From Syngnathus acus (Eukaryota > Chordata > Actinopteri > Syngnathiformes > Syngnathidae): a stretch of DNA of 64,000 bases. The position numbers and the translations under genes are program-made. Every line of letters begins with the position of its first letter. Within the stretch, counting starts at the first letter, position 1. Under the pieces are notes generated by a model that was given only the letters and a program-made list of their open reading frames with translations, was not told the DNA's origin and made no database searches. Shown piece after piece: positions 52,201 through 62,641 of the stretch. The stretch is from positions 10,278,604 through 10,342,603 of the forward strand of contig NC_051105.1 of NCBI RefSeq assembly GCF_901709675.1, written 5' to 3'.

Positions 52201-52864
52201 AGTGCAAAATGCGAAGTACTCCATTGTACAGTGGAGAAAGAGAACAGGGACACTCCTAACATTGCTTTTGTCTTTCTATTGCTTTTTTTTTATTAAAATG
52301 TCTAATGTCAAAATTGCTAATATTTACAAAATGAATCTAACTAATGAACACAATATGTACACAATTGTTATATAATGTGAGGAATATAAAAATATAACAT
52401 CCTGTGCAAAACCCTGAAGAGATTCAACTTTGTGGGGGGGAAAAATATTCTTACCGCTTTCATTGTACACAACCGCAAAGCAACACTGCGAACTTTGTTT
52501 GAGCAAAGCTCGGTCAATATTAAGTTAACTTGCACCAGGAAAGCTTGAACAAAAGTATCAGCCTTTAGAACAATGCAACTATTGTAAACAGAGTAGGTCT
52601 GGCAGACAGGAGGTCTGCTTAAGATGACTTTTATTAAGTTATTGTGTGTGCAAAACATCACAATGTTGTCTCATGTCAACGTTAATACCCGTCTTGCAGA
52701 TCTTTCATGATATTACAAATCAAATTTCAACGCTGGAAGGAGTTGGACTGAACAAAGCCTAAGTGTGAGGTTCAACACATAACTACCGTGATAAAATGAT
52801 GAATAAAGCGTCCCAACAGATAACAACAACAACGCTGTTACTCACTGTCAGCGTCAGCCTCCAT
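46220..52864 (-). CDS. rapgef4: RAPGEF4 / EPAC2, short EPAC2B-like form (26 coding exons)
   Basis: cAMP-activated guanine-nucleotide exchange factor for Rap1/Rap2. Coding exons (minus): 52846-52864 (exon extends to 52917), 51591-51655, 50950-51056, 50531-50652, 50270-50453, 50106-50190, 49935-49995, 49767-49843, 49540-49686, 49116-49231, 48960-49045, 48794-48872, 48550-48700, 48352-48440, 48233-48263, 48085-48163, 47860-48006, 47661-47758, 47462-47587, 47167-47345, 47002-47092, 46867-46917, 46708-46795, 46570-46634, 46438-46492, 46220-46347. From the Met at 52864 this is 2526 nt, 841 aa. Domains in order: DEP, cAMP-binding domain B with [16 protein letters not shown] (about 252-267), REM, Ras-associating, and CDC25-type GEF; the C-terminus is LEPRRS. 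One U12 AT-AC intron and one GC-AG intron are present. No exons for cAMP domain A were found upstream. Confidence 0.94.
48701..48793 (-). other. rapgef4: U12-type AT-AC intron of rapgef4
   Basis: On the minus strand the intron starts ATATCCTTT, has a TCCTTAAC branch site at 48718-48711 about 11 nt before the end, and ends CCCAC. Splicing here joins GCT CA to C TAC CAC and restores AHYHAQ, which matches human EPAC2. No GT-AG choice does so: any upstream AG in the required frame meets a TAA. Confidence 0.88.
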
Positions 52865-54785
52865 CACACCACAGGGGGTCGGGGGCGAGGACTCCAGCCC
52901 AGCACCGATGATAACTTCTATAATAAAATCAAATTGACTAGATTTGAAAACATATTAAATGACATTTGCAATCCCATATTGCACTTTCATGTTCATGCTT
53001 GATGTCAAGCAATCTCTGCAGATAATATGGAAACTCTCTTTCAAGTCCTCCTTTCATCTTGTTACACAAGCGTCCAGATTAGACATCTCTCAGGTGAGCG
53101 CGTAGCCCCTTTTTAATGGCATTGGCCATGCGGAGAGCCACCGAGTCATCAGAGCATGACGGTGCGAGCGCACTGAGTCTTATACATCATTGTTCCCTGC
53201 AGTCATCGTTGATGTTATGTAATGAGCAGCGTGCTGAACCCATGCACGCTTAGGAAAGGAACACAGTGAGGCTAATGAGCCATTCAAATATTCAAGTTAC
53301 CATCAGCTGAGAGTTGAACTCTGACATGGGAGAAAAATAAAAACAGCTTAGTGAATTAAGGGCATTTGTTTAAAAAAAAATAAAATTTAAAATAATTAAA
53401 AAAATAAAATAAAATCCTGTTTGTCCAATCAACAAATCTAATCCAATTAAAATAAACCAGAAGTGAATCATTAAATATTTGTCAAGCTTGGGTTCGTGAT
53501 TAAACCGAATTAAGAGTTAGGCAAGGAAGATTTTCCGTCATTTAAAATGATTGAATAGTTGTCATTGAGTGAACAATAACTCACAGGTTTTACGGTTCTT
53601 AAAGTGACAGTCAGTATTATTAAAAAATATTCATGTATAAAATATAAATGAACACATTTTAAAAGCATTTCATTCAACTGTGCAACATTAGAACAACTAA
53701 AATTCTGTTTCTACGGGTTCTATAGATTGTATTTTTCAACATCAATCAATACTTGGACTTCAAATGGAAACGAAACCATCACGGTCGTTTGGGCGAGCCA
53801 GTTTGTTGACAATTAAGGGATTTAGCATTAGCGAGGTGCAGTAAAACCAAACAACACTTGAGCAAATGAACTCAACCCACTGAACCAATAAAGCCGCCCC
53901 GCCCCCTCCCTGAGGGTTCCAACCTTTCAACCTGGTCTTGGGGGGCTTCGTCAGTTTCAAGGCGGATTACAAACATTCATCACTTGTGCGAAAAGCACTC
54001 ATCTCTTATTTTTAAGAATGACATTTGCGTCATCCATTAAGAGTTACTTTGAGAGCATCCCGCTCAACAGAACCGTGACATTTTCGAATACGTCGCAAAG
54101 GTTTTACTTATTAGGGAGAAAATTTGGGGGTATTGTTATATTACACGTCTGTGTGCGTTACTGCAGTATTTTAGTGTGATCATTGTTTTTTTTATGGTTA
54201 ATCACTCCCGTGAATGCTAATTTTTGCTAGCCAGCCAAATGGGATTTTACATTGAAGGCTAGCATTATGCTAGCCAATTCACATCCTAACAAGTTTACCC
54301 AAACTCACTTGGAATCTCCAAGTGATGCACATATTTGGAAAAGGAGAGACTCAATGTATTGTTCTCTTGAATTTGGGCTTCCTTCATGCTTGAACACATT
54401 GTTGCATTGTGAGCATCACTGTGCATGAATGCACAATTTGATTTTGAAAACGCTACCTCAGTGGACCCATAACTCACATCCCAACTAAGTCTGAATAAAT
54501 CTTATTATGTTTTTGTTTCTCTTAAATATTGCAATTGTGATTTATTAAGCAATTGTTTTTTCCAGGTTTTTATTTTTCATGGGACAATGATACTCCATGT
54601 AAGAAAGTGGACTGTACATAAGTGCTGAAATTATGTAAACACTGCATAAATCAATTTTAATTTGATTAGTTGTTCATACCTATTTTAAACACAAGAATTG
54701 AATTCTGTAAAGTGAACACAAAGTTTCCTGCCCAGCTAAAACACTCCTCATAGACACTGGACAACAATTACAAAATGTTGCTCAC

Positions 54786-54850
54786 CTGCTAGCGCCGATC
54801 TTTGCGATGTTATTGACCGAAAATCTGACACGCCTTCTTAATCCCAGACA
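54786..54850 (-). other. rapgef4: Candidate 5' non-coding exon of rapgef4
   Basis: On the minus strand GCTAGCAG is followed by a GTGAGC donor at 54785. Joined to the exon ending at 52846, the frame reaches an upstream TAA with no Met, so translation would begin at the Met at 52864. This would be a promoter for the short form. Only the donor supports it; the 5' limit is unknown. Confidence 0.25.
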
Positions 54851-55695
54851 CAGAATAGACATGGATTAAAAATGACATCCAACGTGGCCGCTCTGTCCCT
54901 CAGAGAGCAAAGTGAGCTGGCTGTGTCATTCTGCAGCCGGAATAGTGGTTGCTAGGTGATTACTTAACGCATTCTCCCTCCCTCTTTCTCTCTCTCTCCC
55001 TCCCTCACTTCCTTTGGTCTCGATTATCTTTGTTCAAATATTAGTCAAAATACATTTTGCTTCTAAAAAATAGGTTTGAGGATTGCTTGAGATTTGGCAT
55101 TTCAAGTTGTCATGGTTTGTGTATCTTGGTGCTAAATAACTATATTACAGTGAGTTTAGGAGTTTCTTGTAGCCCTTTGGCGCCATCTTGTGGCAACTCG
55201 GCAACTATGTTGAAATGAGTTGAAGAGCTTCATGTACTGTTTTGCCGACAACTTGTGGCATCTATGAGTAAAAATTCAACCTTTTCGGCGGGCATCAGTT
55301 ACTTTTTATTAACGATACGTTTTATGAATTAGATCCTGATTGTAATTGATCAAGGCTTCAATTGCAGAGGCACCAAAACTGCTTTACACCCAAACCTCCG
55401 AAAATGAAAGCCACTCTGATTTTCTTTCTTTCTAAACGTGGCAGATTTTCAGACAACTTTGAAGAGAGTATTTGCCTTATTGTGGGTGTGGCGCAATTAA
55501 TCTTTTGTTGCCATCTATTTGTATTATTTGAAGGTAATGATGGTCATTTCCTTATCTTATCATTTAGAGTTGGGGTCGTTTGATGATGTAACAACTCAGA
55601 GCGTGGCGGATAAGCAAATAATAGAGATAGAATCATCCTGCTCTTGCCATGCACTCGAAGGGACTGCGGCCTGGGATGTGACCGACTTCTTAGAT

Positions 55696-55727
55696 CCCCC
55701 CCCCACACACACACACACACACACACG

Positions 55728-55757
<30 letters not shown>
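55696..55757. repeat. (CA)n plus 30-bp poly-C tract
   Basis: (CA)n at about 55704-55726 followed by an uninterrupted C run to 55757. Long ORFs through this region are artefacts of the repeat. Confidence 0.9.
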
Positions 55758-55758
<1 letters not shown>

Positions 55759-58455
55759 CACAGTGTCCCTGCCATTTCCCCTTCATCAGCTTTTCCTGCA
55801 GGCTGCTTCTATATGGACCAACAACAGTGACACATAACACAATTCCCCCACCCACTCTCAGTTACGCCCGAAGCATAAACAGATGAGCAACATGCACAGC
55901 CATAAGCACTGTTGACACACTTAAATCACATCCAATGGCGAGCATTTCATGACATTTAAAAGAAAAATATCAACGCTTCCTCCACCCAGCCATGCACTTC
56001 CTTACAATTCTTGTTTTATTCACTTTAGCCATTAGCAGGGAAGTGAGAAGAAAAGTGATGCAGGCACTGCTCAGCTCCTCTCACTTCTGTTGGTTTAAAG
56101 GTCATGTGATCACTCGCGTGCAGTGGACAGAGTCCTAGCTTGTGTCACAAGCCGAGGTGCATAAAAACCTTAGTCACTACCCCAATTCACAATATTAAAA
56201 CTGCATGGTTAAATGATGAACTGCTCATATTTGGCGTAGCACTTAGCATGCAAACAATATGTAGTACAAGTCATGAAAACAAAATGAGTCGAGTTGTTTG
56301 GTAAACTGGATTTATGAGAATAGCCTGGAAAGCAACACAAAAAAAAGAGATAACCTAGTTTGAGTGCAATGTTGTGGTTTCTCTGGCAAAGGAAGTCAAC
56401 CACATGCCAGCATTACTGACAATTTACTGAGATCCAATACAAGAGCGGCACAAAATCTGCCTTCACAAAACGTTGCTGTCAAATTATTTGGATCAGAGAG
56501 CAAACTGCATATGAAGATAAACTATTGTGCATATGTACTTAATGCTCTTAGCACTGTTCATGAAAATAATTAAAGTAAATTAAACGGCTGCCAGCATGTC
56601 ACCCTGGGGAGTGGGTTGGGAGTTTGTCATCAGAACCAACAGGCATCCGCTCAAGTTTGATAGCATCACACACAAAAGACTCTTTTTTTTGTGCTTTTTG
56701 CAAAACTGGCAGGAGTTAATAAGAACGTGGGCCAGAGAATTATTCAGGAAAACTTACCCCCTGCTGAAAGCCAAATGATGATCAGTAAACAAATGAATTA
56801 TGCAGATTTCCCTTTGGTAACGCTTCAATTGCAAGAAATCTAACAACAGAAAATCAAAGCAAAGCTGTAAACGGTTTTTGGATGCAGAATTTGTGGAACG
56901 AAAGGGCTCAAAGATAAGAAAAGAAACATTGCTGGAACAAATGACTTTTGTTTCAAATACAAATCTGCATGAAATGTCAAAAATTCACATACAGCTTGCC
57001 AAAATTGTAAACATGGCAACTATTTCAAAATAAAGCAGCTATTCAATAAGTGCCAAGCTTCATTTTAGCAAGCTCAGTTCACACGCAGCGTGTCACAACA
57101 TTGATGAACATTGATCTCGCAGGAAACAAACCTTGTTTAGGTGGTGGCAGAGGTGATGCGAAGCCGGTTACTTCCACGCACGACAGCTGGATTCATATAG
57201 GGTGACAGGTTACAAGTACACTGATTTGCACACCCAGCCTGGAAATTAACAGCTCCGACGCCCTTCGTCCCAGAGGAAATGAGCCGTCTCACTCAGGAAA
57301 CTAATTGAGAACAGTAGCAAAGATAATCAACAGATGCCTCACCTATAAAATATCAACTATTGCATGTCATTTATATTGTTGGAAAAGAATGAACTTTAAA
57401 TCTATTTTTGTTGTTGTTGATAATAACGCACACAAATCTGACAGTTTCTCTAAAAGCTCGCTACCTCCCTCTAGTGGTCGTAGTCTCAAACTGAAACAAG
57501 AGCTAAATTAACCAAAACAAATTATGTTGACCCAACAATCAATAAAATTGCTCAATGCTTAAATAAAATTCATTTAATTACTCTATGTGGAAATTCTATC
57601 CATGATTTTGTTTTTAATTTATTTCCCTTGAACTGAGAATGATTGTTGATGAAATTACTAAAGAGTGATGGATGGATGTTTTTATTATGCTTTGACTTCA
57701 TGAGATATATTTATGTGACTAGTTTGACACTTTACAGGTTTTCTCTATTGTTACTTTACTGTATGGCCATCTGTTTTTAATTCTGGCACCCATAAAATAA
57801 AATGCACTACACATGTCAGCCATAAGAGCGCAGCATTCACGCTGTTAAGGGATATCTGACAGAAAAGGTTTGAATTCAAATTTATTGTGGAAGATTTTGC
57901 TTCGTTGCGTTGCCCATTGAGAAACAAAAACTACTTAATCATGGAAGGCTAAGCTTGGACCACATTCTGAATAACACTCACATTCCTGTCACGCTGCATA
58001 CCTCCATGAAAGTCTGCAGTGTCGACAGTTTGTAACCCTCGCTGGAATTTGGAGAAATCATACATACAATAGGGGTGTGCTTCCAACGTTGGACGTCCAA
58101 GAGTTATTATCAGCGTTTGATTTGTATCTGATCAGATAACCGACACCTGCAGCTTGGTTTTCAAAATCTTGCTTTTTTTTTTTTTTTTTCAAAAATGTGT
58201 GAGGTTGCCATAGGAACCATTCCCTTGGCTGCAGCATGCCATGTTACCCCAAGGAGAAAGCCCACTGACTGTGTCTATAACACCCACTGTTGCTAGGAGA
58301 TGATCCAGAAAGCTTTAAATAGTAAACACATGCATTTTTATCCAAATTAATGATGGACTGCACAAAATCAAAACAAGACCAAAGAATTAAAGCAATCTGA
58401 GAGCTCAATGGAAAGTATGAGACTCCACAGAAGACAATTTAATCAAAGATAAAGA

Positions 58456-58537
58456 CGTCACGAACAGGATTCGAACCTGTGCGGGGAAACCCCATTGGAT
58501 TTCGAGTCCAACGCCTTAACCTCTCGGCCATCGTGAC
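58456..58537 (-). tRNA. tRNA-Ser (anticodon CGA)
   Basis: 82-nt minus-strand gene. The acceptor stem GTCACGA pairs with TCGTGAC, discriminator G. The anticodon stem TTGGA/TCCAA encloses loop CTCGAAA, giving anticodon CGA (reads UCG). The long variable arm GGGG-TTT-CCCC is diagnostic of a class II tRNA, and the T arm is ACAGG/CCTGT around TTCGAAT. A-box and B-box promoter elements are intact and there is no intron. No TTTT run follows directly; the first appears roughly 85 nt downstream. Confidence 0.95.
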
Positions 58538-59690
58538 CACATAAGGGACTTATGCATGTTCATCTCAAGGCATGATTTAATTGCAACCTTTTCATTGGCA
58601 CTTATACAAAACATTTATTTACATATGTCCGATTTGAGAAGAGCTTATCTAAATTCCAAAGGAAATGTTGTTTAGAGCAGTGATAATTGACCCTGCTCAG
58701 ATATTTTCCTCTCATTCCAGAGAGCTTGACTCCTCGTGGTTACGAAATGTTTGAATCTACATTCAAATGGCACAGAAGTCACAGTAGTCCAAAATGACAA
58801 CACACAAATATTGGACACATGAGCGGTGCTCAATAAATCTCAGCCTATCAGCTCTGCTTGTCTCAAATGGAATGAGAGGTCTGATAAAACCAACGGAAAT
58901 GCCTCAAAATTGCGCCTTTTCCAGAGACAACTGGCTGACTAGTCAACACAACATTGGTGTGATGGAAGAGTGTAAAAAGCAAGTCGTGCTTATCTTTCCG
59001 AGCAAACTCAACATAATGTGATGAGGGGTCCACAATTCATGCATTTTGCAATTAAATATGCCAATTGGATTAGAGCTTGGGGGAGTGAAAAAGTGGATAT
59101 GCCCCACAAAAAAAAGTCTGCGAAATAGATCACCATCTGCTTATGCCACTTTGAGCACAAAAGTCCATTATGCATGTTGTTACATAAGTCTCTGACAATT
59201 TGCTAGCATTGGCTAACAGTTCACATAAGAATAAATATTTAATGCAATGTACAACATGATCTTTTTTTAGTTCTCAAACAGCGAGGGACTCTTGAGTACA
59301 CTCACTCAGAAAGAAGATATACATTTGAGGAAACAAAATTTATTGTGTGGATCTCTTGAAATTTCTTACATTTCATAAATTGCAATCTGATCATTTGAAA
59401 TCACAAAAAAAACAGTCTGTTCAAAATCACACAAGAAATTAAATGCTTTAATGTTTTTGTATTTGAAAAGAGGTTAACATTCTTTGGTCGGAGTGTTCCT
59501 TTGCATTTCATAATTGGCCTCGCATCTTTTGCACCAATAACCTCAACCAAAGGTTTGCAGGGAAACTATTTTGTGCGCAAGTTCTCGAAATCTTTTTCCC
59601 TTCTCTGGAATATGGCCATTACTTAAAAGAGCCCAAATGTCCTGGGGGGGAGATGTGCTGTACAGAAAAGCCCTTTCCCACGCTTTGTGC
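58538..59690. other. Non-coding gap between the tRNA and the neurabin-like promoter
   Basis: AT-rich unique sequence; no gene, repeat array or strong motif was recognised. Confidence 0.4.
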
Positions 59691-59699
59691 TGCAAGTCG

Positions 59700-60007
59700 T
59701 CGTGTTTCCGTGGAGAAAGGAGAGCTGGAAGGTGGGCATAGTCGAGTAGTATAGCGGCTTCTGTCCTGGAATGCGCGCGCGCTCCCGAGGCACTCCACTC
59801 CCCACCCCGCCTCCGTCACCATCGCCACCGCCGTGCACGCGCGTCCGCCCGCCCGCCGGCAGGTCTACTGGGAGCGCGAGGAGGCAGGACAATTTCGGCC
59901 GGGGAATGATGGCGCTGAGCTGGGCGAAGAAGTCGCAACTTTGACTCGGTTAAACGGCGAAATCGTGGGCGATCTTTCGGCGCCTCACGCCATGATCCGA
60001 ATCGGAG
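59700..60007 (+). promoter_or_regulatory. CpG-rich promoter and non-coding exon 1 of the neurabin-like gene
   Basis: A strongly GC/CpG-rich patch in otherwise AT-rich surroundings. The leader exon ends CGGAG at 60007 before a GTGAGA donor. The next exon starts at 60849 after TTTTGCCTCTCAG. The exon's 5' end is not determined. Confidence 0.55.
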
Positions 60008-60923
60008 GTGAGATTTGTTTCGGTTCGTTTGTCTTTCTGCGCGATCGCGTTTGTATTTTTTGGTGAATTTTCCTGATCGAAACTACACACACGACCAAGT
60101 GAATTGTTCAATGGATACATAGACGCTGCTTTTAACTATGTGCCCGGAAACTTTTATGCGTTTCTCGAGGTTACATTTTTTATCACAATCTACTCGAGGT
60201 TGAGTAATAAAGTGATTGCTTTCGGGTAGTTTTCCTTGTTATGACTAGTGAATAAAAATTGATTTACACTAAGCTAACCAAAGTGACGAAAGGCTTTGTA
60301 CGCTAGCCCAAAAATGCACCGAAAGTTAACGTTTGAACAATGTTACCCAATTGCTACAAAACTCTTTCGGACTCGTAAAAGCACGTCTCGCAAATTGATT
60401 GAAGCATTTTGCGCCTCGTCGGCCAGTCCGATCAGATGTTATTTCCGCTCTTTTTTCATGATTCACTCACGGGATGATAAAAGTGTGCATCGATGTGCTC
60501 TTGCAACAATAAAAAATCTAAAATCATACAATATTTAATATCTCCAATTAAAAAGGTTATAGCCATAAACATGATCAGAACAAAATAGTAAACAGAAAAC
60601 TATATATATATATATATATATATTTATTTATAGCAATAAATAAAACTGCAATTTGAAAAATTCCAAACAAGAATAAAACTAATTAAAAAGCAAAATGTCA
60701 TAACATAAAAACAAAAGGACAAAAAAAGTCACATTGGTGCAGCAGTGTACACCAAATGAACAATGAAGTAATTTGTGTGTAATTGTGTGAAAAGGTAAAT
60801 TTCAAATACATAGTATTAAAGAAGTTAACTTTATATTTTGCCTCTCAGATGCCCTCGCTGTGTGCGTTTAGTCGTAAAAAGCGGACCCATGGCACTGCCT
60901 GTGCTGAGGTGAAGAGGGATTAA
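59992..60923 (+). other. Upstream ORFs in the neurabin-like leader
   Basis: In the spliced leader, ATG at 59992 opens a 12-codon ORF that crosses the exon junction and ends with TAG at 60869-60871. A second ATG at 60849, the first three bases of exon 2, opens a 24-codon ORF ending TAA at 60921-60923 in another frame. A third, near 60889, encodes MALPVLR. All precede the main ATG at 60980. Confidence 0.4.
60601..60622. repeat. (TA)n microsatellite
   Basis: Perfect TA dinucleotide run in intron 1 of the neurabin-like gene. Confidence 0.85.
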
Positions 60924-60979
60924 TTCATCGCCAAGTATCTTTTGAATTTAAAGTCAGCAGGAAAGAAAAACACGGCAAC

Positions 60980-62641
60980 ATGATTCAAGCCGAAAGTAAA
61001 GGAAGTGAGAGGACCCTGAGGAGCGCCTCCCCCCACAGAAATGCATACAAGTCTGACTTCCATGCTATCAAATGCTCCTTTGATGGCTCCAAATCAGAAG
61101 GTGCTGCAAAGTCGTATGCAAATGGCTCCAGCGACGCCCGCGAGGACTCCCGGGGACGGCCTTTCGGTACCAGGGTTAACAAGATCAAGAACATTTTCCT
61201 ACAGATGGACGGCCAGCAGCAAGAGGAGCAGCCGCCGCAAGACGTGAAAGCAACTTTAAAGTCTGATGCTGCCCAGGTGACTCCACCAAAGCCACAAATT
61301 CCACTCAGCTCACAGAGAGTTAACTTCAACAGCTTGACAAGCCCAGATTCCCTCAATTTAGATAAAACTCCCAAAGGGGATGATGTGGAGATTGACAAAG
61401 TGGCTTTGGCAGAAAAGTTTTCCGTGACCAGGAAGATATTCGAGAGGGGCATCGCCGAGCAGCCCGCTGTTGACAAGCATTCGCCAAACAGATTAGTCAA
61501 CCGTCTATCTCTCGGAAGTGCATCTGATGAGGGCAAAACTGCACGGAGGGCATCGGGATCTTCAGAGACTTTCAAATTGGAGCAAACATCTCCAACGGGC
61601 GTTAAATGTCGACCGGATGTTGAGAATGAAAAAAAGAACATGCCCAGAGTGTCAAAACGGTTGGAGAATTTTATGGATGGGAATGACTCAGAGGATAACA
61701 ACAAAGCTGCTGCCAAAGGAGGGACGATGACTGCTAAATTAGACAGTATGACTGAACACTCAATCCAGACTTCTCCAACAAGGGGCAGCTTACACAAAGC
61801 CACTTCTGTTAAGGAGGCCGTGAATGTTGATGCTGCTAAAAAATTAAAAGCAACATGCGTCACAAACAAAACGTCAAGTAAATCCACACTCCCAGTTAGT
61901 AACACGGCTTCCAAATCAATTTCCACCACAACTGACGGCATTCCCAAACCAGAACCGACAAGCCCGCTTGGCCATGGCTACAAGCGACAGTCCGGGGATG
62001 GATTGGGTCAGACATCTGTTGTCGGGGATAAAAGCAAACCCCCAAGTGATGTGAGGCAGCAAACGTCTGCCTTTGAAAACACCTACGCAACCACATCTAT
62101 TGAAAAGGCCAAAAGTAACAACAGTGTGGTGAAAAGTCCAACCAAGGAAAATACCTCGACAATTGCCTCCAAAGGGGTCGGCGTGGTCCGGGCAGAGCTT
62201 GTCGTGGTTCAGAATGAATCTTCTGGCAGCGAGGACAATGAAGATGAGGATGTTGAAGACGACGTGTTTGTTTCGCAAAAAAACAAAAGGCCATCAGAAG
62301 TTGAGACTAATAAATGTCAACCGGGAAAACTGAAGACTAAAGACTCTGTCTTGGATGGTAACATACAAGGGTTTAAAGATGAACATGATGAGAGAGAGCT
62401 CGAGGAACAGGGTGACAAGACCGTCGTAAATGGAGCCCCGGTTTATGGTATCGAGAATGCGGCCTTTGTGGATGACAAGGATGTAGACCAGGTCCTACTG
62501 GACGATGAGGAGCAGGAAGAAGAAGACCAGGAGGAGGAGATTTACACAGAGTATGATGACTATTATGAGGCCCCGGGATTGTCAGACGAAGAGACACCTC
62601 CACCTAAGAGGAAAATCCAGTTTTCCGCAGATCCCATTCTG
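60980..62641 (+). CDS. Neurabin/spinophilin-family protein, N-terminal coding exon (partial gene)
   Basis: Actin-binding scaffold that targets protein phosphatase 1 to the cytoskeleton, mainly in neurons. The exon encodes residues 1-554. It opens MIQAES then LRSASPHRNAYKSDF, the conserved start of neurabin-1 and spinophilin, followed by VNKIKNIFLQM (actin-binding region) and TRKIFERG. The middle is low-complexity and Ser/Thr-rich. An acidic stretch (about 509-527) precedes PGLSDEE and RKIQF (544-548), the RVxF-type PP1-docking motif. A GTAAGA donor follows Leu554 in phase 0, exactly where human neurabin continues with VFNTYSNED; the open frame beyond (to 62734) is intron. The PDZ, coiled-coil and any SAM exons lie outside the window. 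The ATG has A at -3. Sequence is nearer PPP1R9A than PPP1R9B, probably a teleost ppp1r9a-like gene; symbol left open. Confidence 0.9.

Larger units (their letters stand above)
52918..58455. other. Non-coding region upstream of rapgef4
   Basis: Reading the minus strand, I found no exon encoding the EPAC2 N-terminus (the RQGDIGTNWY or RHATIV blocks). Contents seen: AT-rich unique sequence, the candidate leader exon at 54786-54850, and a (CA)n/(C)n repeat at 55696-55757. Confidence 0.4.

Noticed and set aside
51907-52224. 105-codon minus-strand ORF, with [15 protein letters not shown]
   Set aside because: It looked protein-like and ends near a GTAATA donor, but it does not fit the EPAC2 sequence between the neighbouring exons and I recognise no family.
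55519-55886. ORFs rich in Thr-His or Pro/Gly
   Set aside because: They arise from the (CA)n and poly-C repeat.
60985-61947. 320-codon antisense ORF within the neurabin-like exon
   Set aside because: It lies wholly opposite a confidently identified coding exon. Its hydrophobic, Ser/Leu-rich composition is what a reverse reading of that exon gives.
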